In this document: in pieces, positions 45,528 through 55,725 of the stretch | Numbering within the stretch: position 1 is the first letter of the stretch | How the letters are laid out: each line of letters begins with the position of its first letter | NCBI GenBank assembly: GCA_022539475.1 | Contig: VCMS01000275.1 | Location: 1-64,000, forward strand | Reading direction: 5' to 3' | DNA length: 64,000 bases | DNA from: Gracilaria domingensis | Taxonomy: Eukaryota > Rhodophyta > Florideophyceae > Gracilariales > Gracilariaceae | Notes under the pieces: generated by a model | What the model was told of the DNA's origin: nothing | What the model saw: only the letters and a program-made list of their open reading frames with translations | Databases searched by the model: none | Translations under genes and position numbers: made by a program

Positions 45528-45678
45528 CTGCGGCAGATGCCGCAGACTGCAAGTCCACCATCGGCTGTATCGGTAGAACAAATACGCACTCCGAGAGGAT
45601 GAGGCGCGAAGCGCCTCATCCTCTCCGTTCCTCATGTAGGGAACCATGTCCAGATGCATGGTTCCCTACTTGAGGAAC
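45528..45678. repeat. Three perfect or near-perfect hairpins in a row
   Basis: CTGCGGC/GCCGCAG around AGAT (45528-45545), a 15-bp perfect stem GAGAGGATGAGGCGC with a 3-base loop (45593-45625), and a 22-bp stem with one mismatch, from GTTCCTCATGTAGGGAACC around TCCAGATG (45627-45678). Such packing is unusual. They may be transposon ends, terminators or foldbacks; there is no gene next to them to decide. Confidence 0.75.
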
Positions 45679-45719
45679 CTGCACCTGCAACTCGTGAGCT
45701 ACGTCCGCATCAAAAGTCA

Positions 45720-46241
45720 TTTACCTGTATACGCAAGCAGAAAGTATCCATAAGTTAGTCAATGATCCGTTGGATACATTTGAAATGCGATGGAACGTAC
45801 CATTGATAAAGCAAAACAGAAACGTTGCGCTAGAAAAGTCGAGGGACCTAGTAACTCGCAAAATGAAAAAGAAGAAGGAAAGGGATCGGTTAGATTACCA
45901 GCCCACCATCATCGTAAAGCGCGAAAGGTGTCGAAGCGAGAACTGACAAGCAAGGACACCAAGAATGCTCATGCAGCAAACATACCGCAAGATGCGATAA
46001 ACGAGAGAGCAGCCTATATCCCAACCAAGTACCAGAATCGCCTATCCCGAACAGCCAGAGATCGATCTTGAGAGACGAAATGAAATTGGTCGTTTACCTG
46101 TATACGCAAGCAGAAAGTATCCATAAGTTAGTCAATGATCCGTTGGATACAGTTAAAATGCGATAGAACGTACCATTGATAAGAGCAAAACAGAAACGTT
46201 GCGCTAGAAAAGTCGAGGGACCTAGTAACTCGCAAAAGTAA
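45720..46241. repeat. 148-bp direct repeats around a 225-bp centre
   Basis: 45720-45867 and 46093-46241 match almost completely (TTTACCTGTATACGCAAGCA to AGTAACTCGCAAAA). A Lys/Arg-rich frame (45790-46071) begins inside the first repeat and ends in the centre. The size fits either a simple tandem duplication or a TRIM-like miniature LTR element, but the repeats do not begin TG and end CA, so I favour duplication. Confidence 0.6.
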
Positions 46242-46498
46242 CCCAAAGCCTTTTTCCTGCCGTTTACATGTCGCAGAGCGCGAAGAGACGTGGTGAGGAT
46301 TGGTTAGTTTAGAACAAAGATACGTAGAAGGAAATGGAAGCACGTACGAAAAGACTGCACGGAAAGACTGCACGGAATACATCCGTGAGATACGAATGCT
46401 GTCCGCTTTAGGGAGGCGTCCGACGAGGGCGGAGAAAGAGAATGAGGAACGCTTCATGTCCGCTTAATGGAATCCATTCTCATCACGCTACTTCGTAA

Positions 46499-46562
46499 TC
46501 CGTCGAACTTTTTTCCGCCCTCGCACTTCGTAGCGAGTGCGAGGGTGGAAAAAAGTACGACG
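46499..46562. repeat. Hairpin with ~27-bp stem upstream of the transposase gene
   Basis: CCGTCGAACTTTTTTCCGCC with CTCGCACT pairs with AGTGCGAGGGTGGAAAAAAG and TACGACGG around a short loop. It lies about 370 bp before the transposase start and could be a subterminal structure of that transposon. Confidence 0.65.
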
Positions 46563-46928
46563 GAGCGGAGTAGAACGCGAGGATGGCACGGATCACGACG
46601 GTAACAAAAGGTCGGACGTCGGACGGGCGGGGGCGGCGGCGGAGGGAATAGATTTATTTTTCTGTGCGAGATTGGACAAGTGTACAGCGTACAACGTTGG
46701 GAAACCACAGGTTTATAACCAGTGGTAGATAATACGAGAAGTACACCCTTGTCTTGAGGTCGACGTGTACCTACGTTCCTTTTTGAAAGAAAGCACGTGA
46801 TTTAAACTCAAAATATATTCTCCGTTCTGAGCAAAACGTTGATATTGACTGTCGCTCGACCTCCTTCTCCCTTCGGACGCCCTTCCCTTGCAGTCTTTGT
46901 CGTCGTTTCTCGTTCATTTCTTCTTCCC

Positions 46929-49831
46929 ATGGTCTACTACTGTACACATAAGAAGCGTGGGTGCCCCTTCGTTACTCGCCGAGGAGTCTTATCTCTTCAA
47001 CAGCATGTCAACCATTGCCCGTTTCGTCTGAAAGCAGCGCTGGAAGACGACAATAGCCGTCCCATTCGGAGAAGCAAGCGTCTCAAGCTTTCCGCATCCG
47101 CGCCCGCATCTTCCGAAACGGTCACTGCCCCTTGTCGCCTTCCCGAGCCTCCGGTGTCCGAGGACATCGTCGACCCCACTCCGTGCGCCCCTCCCATTCC
47201 GGACACTTCGCATTGTGTTTCTCCTTCCCCGGGTCCCGCGTCATTAGAGCGAGAACACGGAAGCAGTTCCCGCCCAGTGCCTTCTGAGGAGGCTCTTGGT
47301 GATTTGCATATGGATTATCTCACGGTTTGTCTGGCTTCAGTAGCTTCCAACCTTGGTCATCGTGAGGCTAACGAGCTAATTGGGCTACTTCGGGACCCGC
47401 GATTCTCGCAAAAGCGATTCAACGAGACCATAACAAGTTCCAAGCGCTGTACAGAACTGAAGAACGCCATTTTCGAACGATACGTCTCAAAGGACGGTTT
47501 CAATCGAAGAACTGTCTCGCCAGAAGGATGTAAGTTCAGCGCCACCCTCTACACGAGAGACCCCGTTCAGACATTTGTGAAACAGCTCCAGTTGGCTAAC
47601 AACGAAAACACATTCTTCCACCCTATACCTCAGACCCACTCCACGAAAATATCTCACCCCATGTCCGGCTCTCTCGCAAGAGACGCCACCTCAAAACTTA
47701 AGGAAATGGTCATGGGCTCTTTGGATAGTAGAATAGTGTGGTACTCCCAAGAAATAAGTTACAGTGAATCTTTCGTAGGTCTTCTGCAGGTATACACCGA
47801 TAAGTCTTCAACAACTCTAAAGCAAACATCGGTTACCGCCTATCCTCTTCACCTCATATTTCTCAACTTCTCCGACGAGCTTCGCCGTAAGTGTATCCGT
47901 GATGACCTCACAGTAGTGGCATACTTCCCTACCACACTGATCGAGGTTTCCGCATCTGAAGCAGACGCAATGCCATTCGTTTCTAGCAAGTCTCTACGCG
48001 AGTCCAGGATGCAAATCCTTCAAGAATCTCTTCGTCAAGTCCTGGAGCCCATTCTAAATCTCACGCAGAAAGGTTTTGAGTTCATCGGCGAAGACAAACT
48101 AAGTCGAGTGTGCCATCCTCTGCTTGCAAGTTATTGTGCGGATATTCCTGAGGCTAAGGACATTCTGTCCATTCTTCATGAGACCAAAACGGAAAGCCCG
48201 TGTCATAGATGCAAAGCCCCTCGCTCATCTTTATGGAGTTCTGTTCCCACCTCATTCAACGGACGTTCTCAAAAGCACACGAAAAGCATCCGAAAGACAT
48301 ACACAGCTATCTTGCGACATGCACAAAAAGACGAGGCGGAAAGACGTCCACGTCGTGCGAGGGAGAGGAGATCTCAAGCGGATACTCTGATGCGTTCAAA
48401 TTCCATATCTCTCATTCCTTCGTTCCTCGAAACTTCCGTAAGCCTTGGAATGCTCCCGGGATTGTCTCCATACAGTCTGTTCTCATTCGAACCAATACAA
48501 AACTTGCCTCTCGGCATCTCAAAGCTGATAAAAACGGCCACAATCGAGAGGCTGCAGTCAGACACCCTGTGCACTACAATAAGAACATCTGCATCGCGTT
48601 CATTTCGAACGAGACGCACCCAACTCCTCAACCATGCAAACTAAATTCTAGCTGCCATAGAACGCGATTCTTCTGCCAAAGGTTTACATATCGATTTCTC
48701 CACGCAGGAGAAAGGCAAATCTTTGAATGGTATCTTCACGAAAGACGGTCTCCGTGGAATGCTGGAGGGCAAAAATTACAAAGCACTTGACATGGTCTTT
48801 CCCTTCATAGGAGCATTCTTTGACATATGCTGTGGAGAACAGGACGTTGCCCCAATCACAACCGTTTTCTCTCAGTACTCGGACTTGCCCTCGACCTTAT
48901 TCAGATACAATCGTGACCCGTATTGGACTGAAAGCTCTCTCCTGTGTCTTAGTTCGGAGATGGAAGCCTTCAAGCGTTCCGCAACAAAGACTCTGGCGGA
49001 TTTTCATCCCTCCAGACTGGGAACTCTGAAGTTTCATCTTCTCGATCATCTCGTGGACGATATTCGCCGTCTGGGAAGTATCAAGTACTACGACGCAGGC
49101 ATACACGAACATGCACACCTGCTATTTAAGAGACACTACAAAAAGACGTCCAGAAGAACAGCAACGGCTGTGGAGGAGACTATTCGCTCCATTGAGCACG
49201 GACATGTTAGAAAGCAATGGAATGGCAATACTCCTTACCAGCGTAATCCAGGTTTACCAGGAACTTCCACACAGTTTCCTCGGTTTGCAATGAGAGGGCG
49301 TTCTTTCACTTTACGAGCTCTTCAACATTGTGTTTCAAGTAAGTCCAGTTCAAAAACAGGACTGCTGTTAGAGAGATGTTCTCAAGTACGGACACAAGGT
49401 CGATTCTTGATCAAATTGGTGAACAGACCCTTCCTCCTTTCCTCAGTCTCGTGAAAGAAACACTGGATGAGCACTCTATTACATATTTCCCAGAAAAGAC
49501 AAGGATAACTCTGGTGAATTCGGCCCTCGTGAAAGGCTGTTTCGTTCCGACTCTTGAACACTTCGATTCGTCTTCTAAGGCACTTAAGCTGGGACGACCC
49601 AAATACCCCATCATCCAACGTGTCTTCGCTTCTCCAGCATTTGGTCCCATTAGAAAGCCAAAGTTTTCCACTGTATTGGTAAGCGGAGAAGATTCAGAGA
49701 CTTGGGTTGCCCAGGTAGTCGCTCTGATGTCGGCCACGACGCGATTCGGAGCTATTGCAAAGGTCGCGTATTGTGCTAAAAGTCGCGGATCAAGTGGGTG
49801 TGAAGCGCTAGTTTTCTCTAGTTTGCTATAG
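46929..49831 (+). pseudogene. Plavaka/CACTA-like DNA transposase, nearly intact
   Basis: Starts MVYYCTHKKRGCPF (an upstream in-frame start at 46839 is less likely); about 967 codons. It begins with a Cys/His finger (C5, C12, then LQQHVNHC) and a Ser/Pro-rich linker. Near residue 290 comes VYTDKSSTTLKQTSVTAYPL, close to the SDKT...AYPL segment of Plavaka-type transposases of the CACTA group. CHRCKAP, LFSFEPIQNLPLGISKLIK and KFHLLDHLVDDIRRLG, ending in HEHAHLLFKRHYKKTSRR, follow as in that group. One in-frame TAA (48642-48644) and one frame change near 49375 interrupt it; the last ~150 codons read on to the stop at 49829-49831. A hairpin array of transposon-end type begins 17 bp later. A scrap of a second copy lies at 10856. 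The enzyme would cut and paste its element; this copy is probably inactive. Confidence 0.65.
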
Positions 49832-49847
49832 GTGCACAGCGTGTGCA

Positions 49848-50286
49848 GCGAAATCACTGCCAGAAGAGCCGGGAGGAGTGCTTTGGAAGGTCTCTGGAGG
49901 GTGCAAAAATGTGACCAGAACGTGCCCGCGGGCGGAGGGGGTCCGGTCGTGTTAGGGTAGCTACCCTAACACGACCGGACCCCCCCGCCCGCGGCCACGT
50001 TTTGGACGATTTTTTGAAAAATGTGCGATTTTTTGCCCGCGGGCGGGGGGGTTCGGTCGTGTTAGGGTAGCTACCCTAAAACGACTGGACCCCCCCGCCC
50101 GCGGGCACGTTTTGGACGAATTTTTGAAAAATGTGCGATTTTATGCCCGCGGGCGGGTGGGTCCGGTCGTGTTAGGTTAGCTACCCTAACACGACGGACC
50201 CCCCCCCCCGCCCGCGGGCACGTTCTGGCCACATTCCGGCGCCTTCCCGGGACCTCCCAAAACACGCCGGCCCGCAGTGATTTCGC
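49848..50286. repeat. GC-rich hairpin array bounded by 14-bp inverted repeats (transposon end)
   Basis: Begins AGCGAAATCACTGC (49847-49860) and ends with its exact reverse complement (50274-50287). Inside are three ~75-bp near-perfect hairpins at about 49922, 50035 and 50145 (GCCCGCGGGCGGG arms around GTTAGGGTAGCTACCCTAAC), with a period near 111 bp. The spacer GATTTTTTGAAAAATGTGCG recurs, and also at 11770. CACTG/CAGTG inside the inverted ends is what CACTA-type elements show. It directly follows the transposase stop and matches the structures at 11 kb. Confidence 0.7.
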
Positions 50287-50489
50287 TACACCCGGCCGCC
50301 GGTACGTTGGCGCCGCTGTCCACGTGTATTTGCGGGAGTAGGCTGTACATGGAAGTGAATGAGTGTACTCTTGACTACTATGCAAAGCATTTGAAGAGCA
50401 TGATTAGAGAACGCCACCATTGCTCGCGTGAGTCATCATTGCGCGAACTCCACGACTCTAAAGCGTACAATCAGTGTGCGAGCGGCCAC
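50287..50489. other. Short spacer, nothing recognised
   Basis: About 200 bp between the hairpin array and the shared promoter-like module. No repeat partner and no supported gene. Confidence 0.4.
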
Positions 50490-50575
50490 GGACAGGACAC
50501 GGACAAGACTGGCAGTGCGCTGGGAGGAGGTGCCGAAAGCGGGGGTGCCCAGCGTAAGTCGCCATGTAAAGGCTC
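50490..50575 (+). promoter_or_regulatory. GC-rich upstream module shared with 10728-10806
   Basis: Same block as upstream of the 10127-10690 gene, here 72 bp before the ATG at 50647. The core CTGGCAGTGCGCTGGGAGGA is identical in both; it ends GTCGCCATGTAAAGG. Its position and the unrelated genes behind it point to a promoter. Confidence 0.45.
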
Positions 50576-50646
50576 GCATCCGTTCTTGTATCGTCCAGAG
50601 CGAGCGTATTGTTGATATACACCTTTCACTGCAACAGCTGTTCAAC

Positions 50647-51603
50647 ATGAAGCCAACTCGTGTTCGAAAGCGTACGCAAAGCGTGACTCCTCGCACTCGG
50701 CGGAGCACTCGATTATTGCAAGGTGGAATGCGGGTTTCTCTGCAGATGGATATTGAGGATGAAGGAAAGGTGATAGTGGGGGAAGCGTTGTTGCATGGAA
50801 TTGGAAGCGTTCTACGCCGCGAGTTGCTCGGGAAGCAATTGGACCCAGGTCTTGTGATGGTTCATAATATTCTCATCAGTCGAAGCGGTCAGACGTTCTA
50901 CCCTTACCGGGCGGAGGGCCTGGATCTTCCACAATATATCCAGGATCTCCGGACGGCCGCTCCTTGGGATGAGAAAATGATGGAACCGGTGGCAGCCAAC
51001 ATTCCGACGTCCAAGCGAGGAACGGTGAGCGCTATGAGTGAGGTGATGACGCCGACAAGCCGCACGGAGCCAATTCGAAGTTCATCAACACCGAGACGTA
51101 GCGCATCAGTAGCACCTCCACGGGCAGGTCCGTCGTCTGTTAGGAAGCGGTCTATGAAGACGAGAGCATCCCCAGCTACGAAGCGGACAGGTCAAACAAA
51201 GTCTACCTCCGTTACGAAGCCCACTGCGTCGAAAAGGGCTTCTCCTGCGATGAATCAAACCGTCGACACAAGGAGATCTTCTGCGTCGAAACAGACGGTT
51301 CAGCAGGGGACGGCTGTGCAAGAGGAGGAAGATGAGATCATAAAAGATCCCCTTCCAGACGCGGATGCGCAATCCGCACAAGGAGCTGGTCCATCTGTAC
51401 CCCAAACTGCACCAGAAACTGCGGAGCAGCAGGACGATGACGTTGTGCTTCTGTCCGCAAGAATGGCACGTTCAAGTGTTTCTGGCGAGCGATCTGGAAC
51501 ACAAGGGACACCTACTCGGAGCAAGACGTACAGACGAATTCGTCAGAAGGTACCAAAGGTGAACCTCAATTCCAATTTCGTGTACAACAAACTGTGGCAG
51601 TAG
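50647..51603 (+). CDS. Basic Ser/Thr/Lys-rich protein, 318 residues; perhaps 3'-truncated
   Basis: MKPTRVRKRTQSVTPRTRRS starts the frame, 72 bp after the shared promoter-like module. Residues about 25-110 look folded (KVIVGEALLHGIGSVLRREL, GLVMVHNILISRSGQTFYPY). Residues ~125-230 are a disordered, basic repeat-like stretch (SASVAPPRAGPSSVRKRS, ATKRTGQTKSTSVTKPTASK), followed by an acidic patch (EEEDEII) and a basic end. The make-up suggests a chromatin- or DNA-bound protein; no family is recognised. After the TAG at 51601 the same frame stays open (REEVDSAIGDLLQKMDAFVI) until the duplicated block begins at 51693, so the block may have cut off the gene and the TAG may be secondary. Confidence 0.5.
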   Translation: MKPTRVRKRTQSVTPRTRRSTRLLQGGMRVSLQMDIEDEGKVIVGEALLHGIGSVLRRELLGKQLDPGLVMVHNILISRSGQTFYPYRAEGLDLPQYIQDLRTAAPWDEKMMEPVAANIPTSKRGTVSAMSEVMTPTSRTEPIRSSSTPRRSASVAPPRAGPSSVRKRSMKTRASPATKRTGQTKSTSVTKPTASKRASPAMNQTVDTRRSSASKQTVQQGTAVQEEEDEIIKDPLPDADAQSAQGAGPSVPQTAPETAEQQDDDVVLLSARMARSSVSGERSGTQGTPTRSKTYRRIRQKVPKVNLNSNFVYNKLWQ

Positions 51604-51824
51604 AGAGAAGAAGTGGATTCTGCTATTGGGGACCTGTTGCAGAAGATGGATGCGTTTGTTATCTATCCCGGCGATAAAAGTTGCGAAATTGTGGATAACT
51701 TCTGTTTTCCACTTCGACAGTCCATTGTACGTGAAGTTAGGGAACAGGTCATTTCGATAAAGTAACTTTTATGTTTAACGATCTCTAAAAGGTTTACTAC
51801 ACCGAAAAGTAATGTGTTCTTACC

Positions 51825-52727
51825 TCAAAGCTGGGGGAATGGGGAGGGGGATAACTTTTCCTTAACAACGTTGACGTAGTTTGTATGAAAAGGAGCGGGG
51901 TCACAGCCTACAATGTTTCTTTCTTGGCGGGAAAAGTCGTAGAAGTACGCGTTTCTAAACTGAAAGTCGGAGAAAGAAGTAGGGAAGCCAACGAGAGTTT
52001 TCCCATATGCAAGAAGTCGCCCAACGGTCTCTTCCAGGTTGAAAGTAGTACCTGTCTTAAGCGAAACTATCTTCAACAGCTCTTTCATTATTGTGAGCAA
52101 AACCGTACTGCACTCCGTAGCGACTACGTCGATAGGAATGAAACCTCTTGAGGCCCCGACGATGTTGAACGCTGATAGCCACACGAGCTTCTCATAATAG
52201 CTTACGAGAAATGTGTCTTCGTCGACAACCGCGCAAGTGAGACCCATAGACCTAAACCTGTCTGCAACGTTGGAGGCCCACTTTCCTGTTGCGACAGTGA
52301 GACCATCCGGACTTTGAGGAGTGACACCATCCTGCGGAGCTGCGTTTCTTGAGGGGACACGAACGTATAAGACAACTTTTGAACATTTGTCCACACCGAG
52401 CTTCGAAAGCAATGGTATGATGTCTCCATTCTGGAAGAAAACGAGATTCTCTCTGAGCGAATAAGGGCAAGCCTGAATTACGGTCTCCAGGGTGTTCGTT
52501 CTTCCACAAACTAGTATCGGTACATCAGAAAGATGAGAGGTAGCAGCCATGCTGCAGAATTCGTGTGCGGAAATGACCGTATCTTCTTCGTTTGCCAGCA
52601 TGGTACATATACGCCCCCTTCCAACAATAACGGCCCGAGTCCTTCGGGCGGGAGATGAGGCCTGAGGGACGTCAGAGTATCTGGGACTCGGAGGCGGAGT
52701 GGGAGGCATGTCGGATTGGGAGTTCAT
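51825..52727 (-). CDS. Ketopantoate-reductase-like protein, second copy
   Basis: Open over the same length as the gene at 13495-14397, with about 20 amino acid differences in 300, mostly conservative. KLVWLSAFNIVGASRG and the FFQNGD segment are kept. The divergent promoter side is kept except for the rpe-proximal end. Persistence of a full frame while the neighbouring rpe and coiled-coil copies are broken suggests either recent duplication or that this copy is still useful. Confidence 0.55.
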   Translation of the reverse strand: MNSQSDMPPTPPPSPRYSDVPQASSPARRTRAVIVGRGRICTMLANEEDTVISAHEFCSMAATSHLSDVPILVCGRTNTLETVIQACPYSLRENLVFFQNGDIIPLLSKLGVDKCSKVVLYVRVPSRNAAPQDGVTPQSPDGLTVATGKWASNVADRFRSMGLTCAVVDEDTFLVSYYEKLVWLSAFNIVGASRGFIPIDVVATECSTVLLTIMKELLKIVSLKTGTTFNLEETVGRLLAYGKTLVGFPTSFSDFQFRNAYFYDFSRQERNIVGCDPAPFHTNYVNVVKEKLSPSPFPQL

Positions 52728-53118
52728 TGCAAGTGTTCGAATGTTTTTGTGTGACGATAGAAATGGAAGATGGGGCGGAGAACTGCTGGGGTAAAGAGTG
52801 ATACTTAAGTACAAACGGTTGGAAAGCGCAGAACGGGAACATGGTTCACTTTGTGAAAGTGAGCGAAATGTATGATATGTGATTGTACTGAATGAATGAT
52901 AGGGCTTGTATGAGACGACAAGCCACAAAGTGTGATGATGTTTTATGAAAAGTAGGTGGAAGAGTAGAAAGTGTACAATGAATGAAACTGATTTCGAACC
53001 TGAGTTGTAAAGTAGTTGTAAAGTACGAGTTACGGGGAGCTTGAATACAGAATGAAAGGAACCATTTTGGCTTCATAAATGACGTGAACGGGTTTTATAG
53101 CTTCACTCGGATTGCCAT
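52728..53118. other. Duplicate of the divergent intergenic region, cut at the rpe side
   Basis: Corresponds to 14398-14790. It ends at GCCATAATTAAAAGG, where the deletion joins it to the middle of rpe. It can still hold the promoter of the reductase-like gene. Confidence 0.6.
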
Positions 53119-53445
53119 AATTAAAAGGATGGAGTTGGGTTGCGCCCGAATACTTCTATAAAGGTCGTCGAAGCACTTATGAATGAAGGAGTTGTAGACA
53201 TGTTATTGTTGATGACGGTGGAGCCAGGGTTTGGAGGACAGGCGTTTATGGAGGGTGTTCTTGATAAGGTGCGACATGCAAGGGAGTTGTACCCAAGAAT
53301 AGGGATACAGGCGGATGGGGGTATTGGACTGAGTACTGTGAAAGGAGCAGTGAAGGCCGGTGCAAACATTTCAGTTGCAGGATCTGCCATCTTTGGCTCG
53401 AGTAACCCAGCTCATGTCATAGCTGGTTTTCGAAAGGTTGGTTAG
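53119..53445 (+). pseudogene. rpe: 5'-truncated ribulose-phosphate 3-epimerase copy
   Basis: Carries only the C-terminal ~100 codons (from LRPNTSIKVVEAL to the end), including LMTVEPGFGGQAFM, ADGGIG and AGSAIFG. The first half with the metal-binding His and first catalytic Asp is deleted together with the promoter. Cannot make an active enzyme. Remaining codons are almost unchanged from the intact gene at 14863. Confidence 0.9.
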
Positions 53446-53507
53446 AGATAGTAGCATAAATTTATTGTTTATTACATTGTTACCTTTACGTGTTATCACG
53501 ACTATAT

Positions 53508-53848
53508 TCTCCGTCTCCATTGGAGATGTATTTCTCTTGTATCACAACCGGGAAAGGATATGAGAGACCATCAATATATCCCCAGTGGACGCTGAGAGGG
53601 AGGATGAACTACTCTACGTGCTATCATTGTTACCCATCCGGTGTCGAGTGGTGACATATTCTTTTCTTGTCACAACCCACACAGGATGTGACGGAAGAAG
53701 AACATGCCCCCAGTCGAGACAGAGGGTGAGCAACTCTAAGTACAATCACTAGTCCCTAGCTTGCCTCCACTGGCGATATCTTCCTGTTTTGCTATAACCA
53801 TGGAGTGAGGTTATAGTGGAAGAGAAAAATATCGCCGGTCGAGGCGAG
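53508..53848. repeat. Three hairpin units, duplicate of 15633-15973
   Basis: All three units are kept. In unit 3, two of the differences from copy 1 improve pairing: the left arm reads GGCGATATC (GGCAATATC in copy 1), now matching the right arm ATATCGCC, and the right arm reads GGTTATAG (GGTTATGG in copy 1), now a perfect 8-bp match to CTATAACC. Confidence 0.6.
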
Positions 53849-54084
53849 GTGGGTGGGGATAATGTGAGCGCGAAGAGGAGACAGAGAGGTGGCGCTTAAA
53901 TAGTGGAAGGCGCGAAAGTGTACAGTAGATGTTTTGGCGGGAAATGGGATGAGGGAAACAGGGACTATCATGGTGCTGGATATAGCCCGTGTGGTTGGAC
54001 AGTGGGGGTGGACAGCACAGTTTAGCTCGATTGCAGTGTATCGCAGCGGAAACTTCGATCCAACTACTACTTCTTCTTCTGAAG

Positions 54085-54914
54085 ATGTCGAACGCATACG
54101 TGAAGGATGAGGAGCTGTTGGCACTGTTGGAAGGGAAGGAGGTACCGCCGACGCCGTCACCAAAGCGGGAAGAGGACGTGATTACGGCGGCTGGTCGGAT
54201 GTCGCAGAAGAAGGAAGTGGCTGATGAAGGAAAGAAGTGTGAGGCGAGGAGAGGGGATGGTGATGAGGTGGAGAAGGGTGTAGAATTGGAGGTGGAGGGG
54301 GTCGCAATGGAGAGAAGGGCTGCGGTGCATCTGAGTCAGTTAGAGGTTGGAGACCAGACTAGATAGAGAGTGTGGGTGGCGAGGGTGACAGGGAGATGCG
54401 GTTTGTGTGGCAGATGAAGGCGAGGGTGGGGATGTTGGGGTTGGTGATGAAGGAGAAACTGTACGATGGAATTGTGGAGATTTTAACGGAAATGGGCGGT
54501 GTGGTGCTGAGTGGGGGTGGTAGTGGTGTTTCGGTTGAGGCGATTTCGAGCCTGCGGAATTCGTTGTCGGTATTCGGAGTGGAGATGAGGAATCATGTGT
54601 GTGGGATAGTGGAGTGTGCGGAAAGGGAGGTTGGAGAGTTGCTGGAGGAGAATAGGGTTCTGAACGAGAGGTTGGACGTGCCGGAGAAGGAGGTGAAGGA
54701 GCTGGGCAAGAGGCAAAGATTGGTGGAAGAGGAGAAGGTGAAAGGAGGTGTGGAAGGAAAGACGGAGAAGGGAAGTGTGGGAAGGGTGGCGGTGCAGAAG
54801 GGGTCCCCTGTGACACCGAAGACAAAGGGTGGTGGGGTTGGGGATGGGAAGAGCCGTTTGAAGAAGAGGCGTAAGGAGATGAAGAAGGTGGTGGAGGAGG
54901 TGCGGCGGGAGTGA
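54085..54914 (+). pseudogene. Broken coiled-coil protein gene (copy 2)
   Basis: Duplicate of 16211-17140. It reads through the codon that is TAG in copy 1 (GAG here) but has a frame change near 54355 and a TGA at 54912, about 37 codons before the end of copy 1. The two copies are thus broken independently. The coiled-coil part (NRVLNERLDV) and basic KSRLKKRRKEMKK are kept. Confidence 0.6.
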
Positions 54915-55552
54915 GTCAGAGCTCCGGTGGCGACTGGGTTTAGGAGTGCGGCGGAGGTAGCGCGGACTGCGAAGGAGATTCTGAGGGGACAGGAGGAGAG
55001 AAGGATGGGAGGGATTTGAAGCCGTTTTGGGGCGAGGCGGGTATACGAGAAGGGGGAGGGTTGTCCACCTGACTTCTACAAAATGACGTTTGCGGAGACG
55101 GAGGGAGAGGATGCGAACGCGTGAGGGGCGAGAAATGGGTAAATAGCGGGGGTGGTGTGGACTGGGAAGAAGTGATGGGATGATTGAGGTGAGATGAGTT
55201 GCGATTGGCATTGCAACATGGGAGAAAATGGAAACGCAAACTAGCACGAGTGCAGTTTTGAGAGAGGGTCGCGAAAAAGAGTGAATGGGGTGGTGCGGCG
55301 AAGTAGAACCTCTACAAAAACTAGGGGACCCAAGAACTAAACTGCGCGAAATGGAATTTAATATTCCAAAATTTCTTAATTTTTTGAGTGCCAGCCTCTG
55401 CTACCCCCTCGCGCGCCCGAAATAGCCCCAAAACTAGCTTAGTTTCCAAAGCGAACAGACTATATTCCACTTTGCAGAACACAGACGTGTGATAGAGTGC
55501 TTTTGTGACAGGTGAGTCTCCAATGCCCATTGAGACGGGAATACACATCAGC

Positions 55553-55652
55553 ACTCAATGCAGATCGGAAGCATTCCAAATGTATTGATTCCAATGGACA
55601 GAGATCCAGGGTCATTGGAGAGTGATGATGGAATTATTGTGCAAGTTGGCAT
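55553..55652 (-). pseudogene. 5' end of a ZnF-YR-RecQ gene, copy C
   Basis: ATG 55652-55650, then about 30 codons (IPSSLSNDPGSLSIGINTFG, then MLPICIEC) that match copy A (IPSSPSPDPQNVCIGTNTIG, then MLLICIQC). The match is cut off after the first Cys pair, close to the edge of the duplicated block at 55488. This shows that the protease gene at 56450-58915 once had the large gene behind it, as in copy A. Confidence 0.7.
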
Positions 55653-55725
55653 GACCACGTGATAGGAAAAGGGACAGAATAAGAAATCAGTGTTGTGATT
55701 CTTGAGAGAAGACCTTGACATCCAG

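Larger units (their letters stand above)
51693..55488. repeat. Segmental duplication, copy 2 (internally deleted)
   Basis: Consists of a 47-bp piece equal to 12386-12432, then the match of 13410 to about 14790, then the match of about 15235-17610. Two segments are missing relative to copy 1: about 980 bp with most of the HAD gene, and about 445 bp with the rpe promoter and 5' half. The junctions share 2-4 bp with both parents (AGG at the first, TAATT/AATTAAAAGG at the second), which fits end joining at microhomology. Confidence 0.85.
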
